Shown here piece after piece: positions 23,747 to 24,325 of a stretch of 24,325 bases of DNA. This DNA is from Clostridiaceae bacterium (GTDB lineage Bacteria; Bacillota; Clostridia; Oscillospirales; Acutalibacteraceae), in assembly GCA_904501875.1 (NCBI GenBank), contig CAJGCQ010000006.1, positions 1 to 24,325 on the forward strand, given 5' to 3'. A model generated the notes under the pieces. The model was not told where the DNA came from, ran no database searches, and saw only the letters and a program-made list of their open reading frames with translations. Position numbers and translations under genes: made by a program. Position 1 is the first letter of the stretch; each line of letters opens with the position of its first letter.

Positions 23747-24325
23747 ATGAAAATGCAGGAAAGTATTTTACGGCGGGTAAGAATAATTGAAGAAAAAAAA
23801 GGAATTAAATACGCCAAAACAGACGGAAGGCTGTATAAAACCTTAAGGGTGCTTTATATCATTGTTTTTGCATACACAATGGTTATAAACCTGCTTTATA
23901 TTGCAAGTATGGCTTTAGTCCACGGCGGAACCGATAGTTTTAAGGATATAGCAGACAGCTATATTTCGGTTTGCATATGTACCGGGATTATGATCGCGGG
24001 ATTTGTTTTGAGCTTTTTTAGGTTTAAATTTGCGGCGGGCGTAATAAGCGTAGTTCCCGAAATTTTCTTAATACCAGTTTTCGGAGTTGGATTGAGGGAT
24101 AGCCTCGGCTTTATGGGCTTTAAAACCTCCTTTTACTGGCGCCACTTAGCGCCCCTTGCAATTCTCATAATACTTATGACAGCGATAACCATTATCGCAT
24201 TAAGGGCTAAATTAAAGACCGAAAAGCAGTATAAAAAGGTTACGGATAACCTTTATAAGCTATATAAGGAAAGCGGAGCGGACCTTTCAGACGAACAATG
24301 GGAGGAATTTTTAGTAAATTACGAC
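23747..24325 (+). CDS. Membrane protein, partial (runs off window end)
   Basis: An open frame of 193 codons begins at the ATG at 23747, preceded by GGTG, 9 bases after the ppa stop, and has no stop before the window ends. The product starts MKMQESILRRVRIIEEKKG, then has about four hydrophobic helices (around residues 38-62, 80-100, 105-125 and 140-165), and finishes with a charged cytosolic stretch containing LYKLYKESGADLSDEQWEEF. I do not recognise the family. It is probably co-transcribed with ppa. Confidence 0.7.
   Translation, partial: MKMQESILRRVRIIEEKKGIKYAKTDGRLYKTLRVLYIIVFAYTMVINLLYIASMALVHGGTDSFKDIADSYISVCICTGIMIAGFVLSFFRFKFAAGVISVVPEIFLIPVFGVGLRDSLGFMGFKTSFYWRHLAPLAILIILMTAITIIALRAKLKTEKQYKKVTDNLYKLYKESGADLSDEQWEEFLVNYD

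Overview
The window looks like a chromosomal segment of an anaerobic gut-type Firmicute, probably class Clostridia near the Oscillospiraceae/Ruminococcaceae. The grounds are a glycyl-radical pyruvate formate-lyase, AAGGAGG-type ribosome binding sites, frequent GTG/TTG starts, TTGACA/TATAAT promoters, neighbour pairs common in Clostridia (DUF421 with DUF4363, DUF5685 with a DnaJ protein), and a palindromic dispersed repeat of a type I recall from Oscillospiraceae genomes. This assignment is inference from gene content, not from a marker-gene comparison.

Layout. Bases 1-390 are an AT-rich promoter region with two palindromes. Next comes the pflB-pflA operon (391-3317) and a hairpin terminator. 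From 3483 to 6987 lies an accessory island: a promoter and a truncated, diverged 5' copy of uvrB (91 codons), then an AT-rich three-gene operon (PD-(D/E)XK-like nuclease, two-helix membrane protein, beta-CASP metallo-beta-lactamase nuclease), then the leader of the intact uvrB. The operon is bracketed by a 23-bp inverted repeat (21/23 identical) that carries TAACAC hexamers at exact 10-bp spacing on both sides. A second short repeat (core AAATTCGTGTAAT) occurs several times in and around the island. I see no integrase or transposase. Intact uvrB-uvrA follow (6988-11795), then DUF5685, a DnaJ-domain protein with a cysteine-rich tail, and a small membrane protein, closed by a bidirectional terminator at 13878.

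On the minus strand lie a polar amino acid ABC transporter (binding lipoprotein, permease, ATPase, read leftward from a perfect consensus promoter at 16275-16303), a repeat-rich gap, and a DUF421/DUF4363 pair. Divergent from that pair is a LysR-type regulator on the plus strand. Another bidirectional terminator (18762) separates it from a leftward glycolytic operon pgk-tpiA-gpmI. trmL lies upstream of pgk on the same strand. Reading rightward, a class I inorganic pyrophosphatase (ppa) has a roughly 100-nt leader that can form two mutually exclusive hairpins, one hiding the ribosome binding site. A four-helix membrane protein runs off the window end.

The housekeeping genes cover fermentation (PflBA), lower glycolysis (Pgk, TpiA, GpmI), pyrophosphate removal, nucleotide excision repair (UvrBA) and amino acid uptake. 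The standout region is the island at uvrB: two predicted nucleases plus a membrane protein in one tight operon, with symmetric ends and a scar of gene displacement. It is a candidate uncharacterised defence or conflict module.
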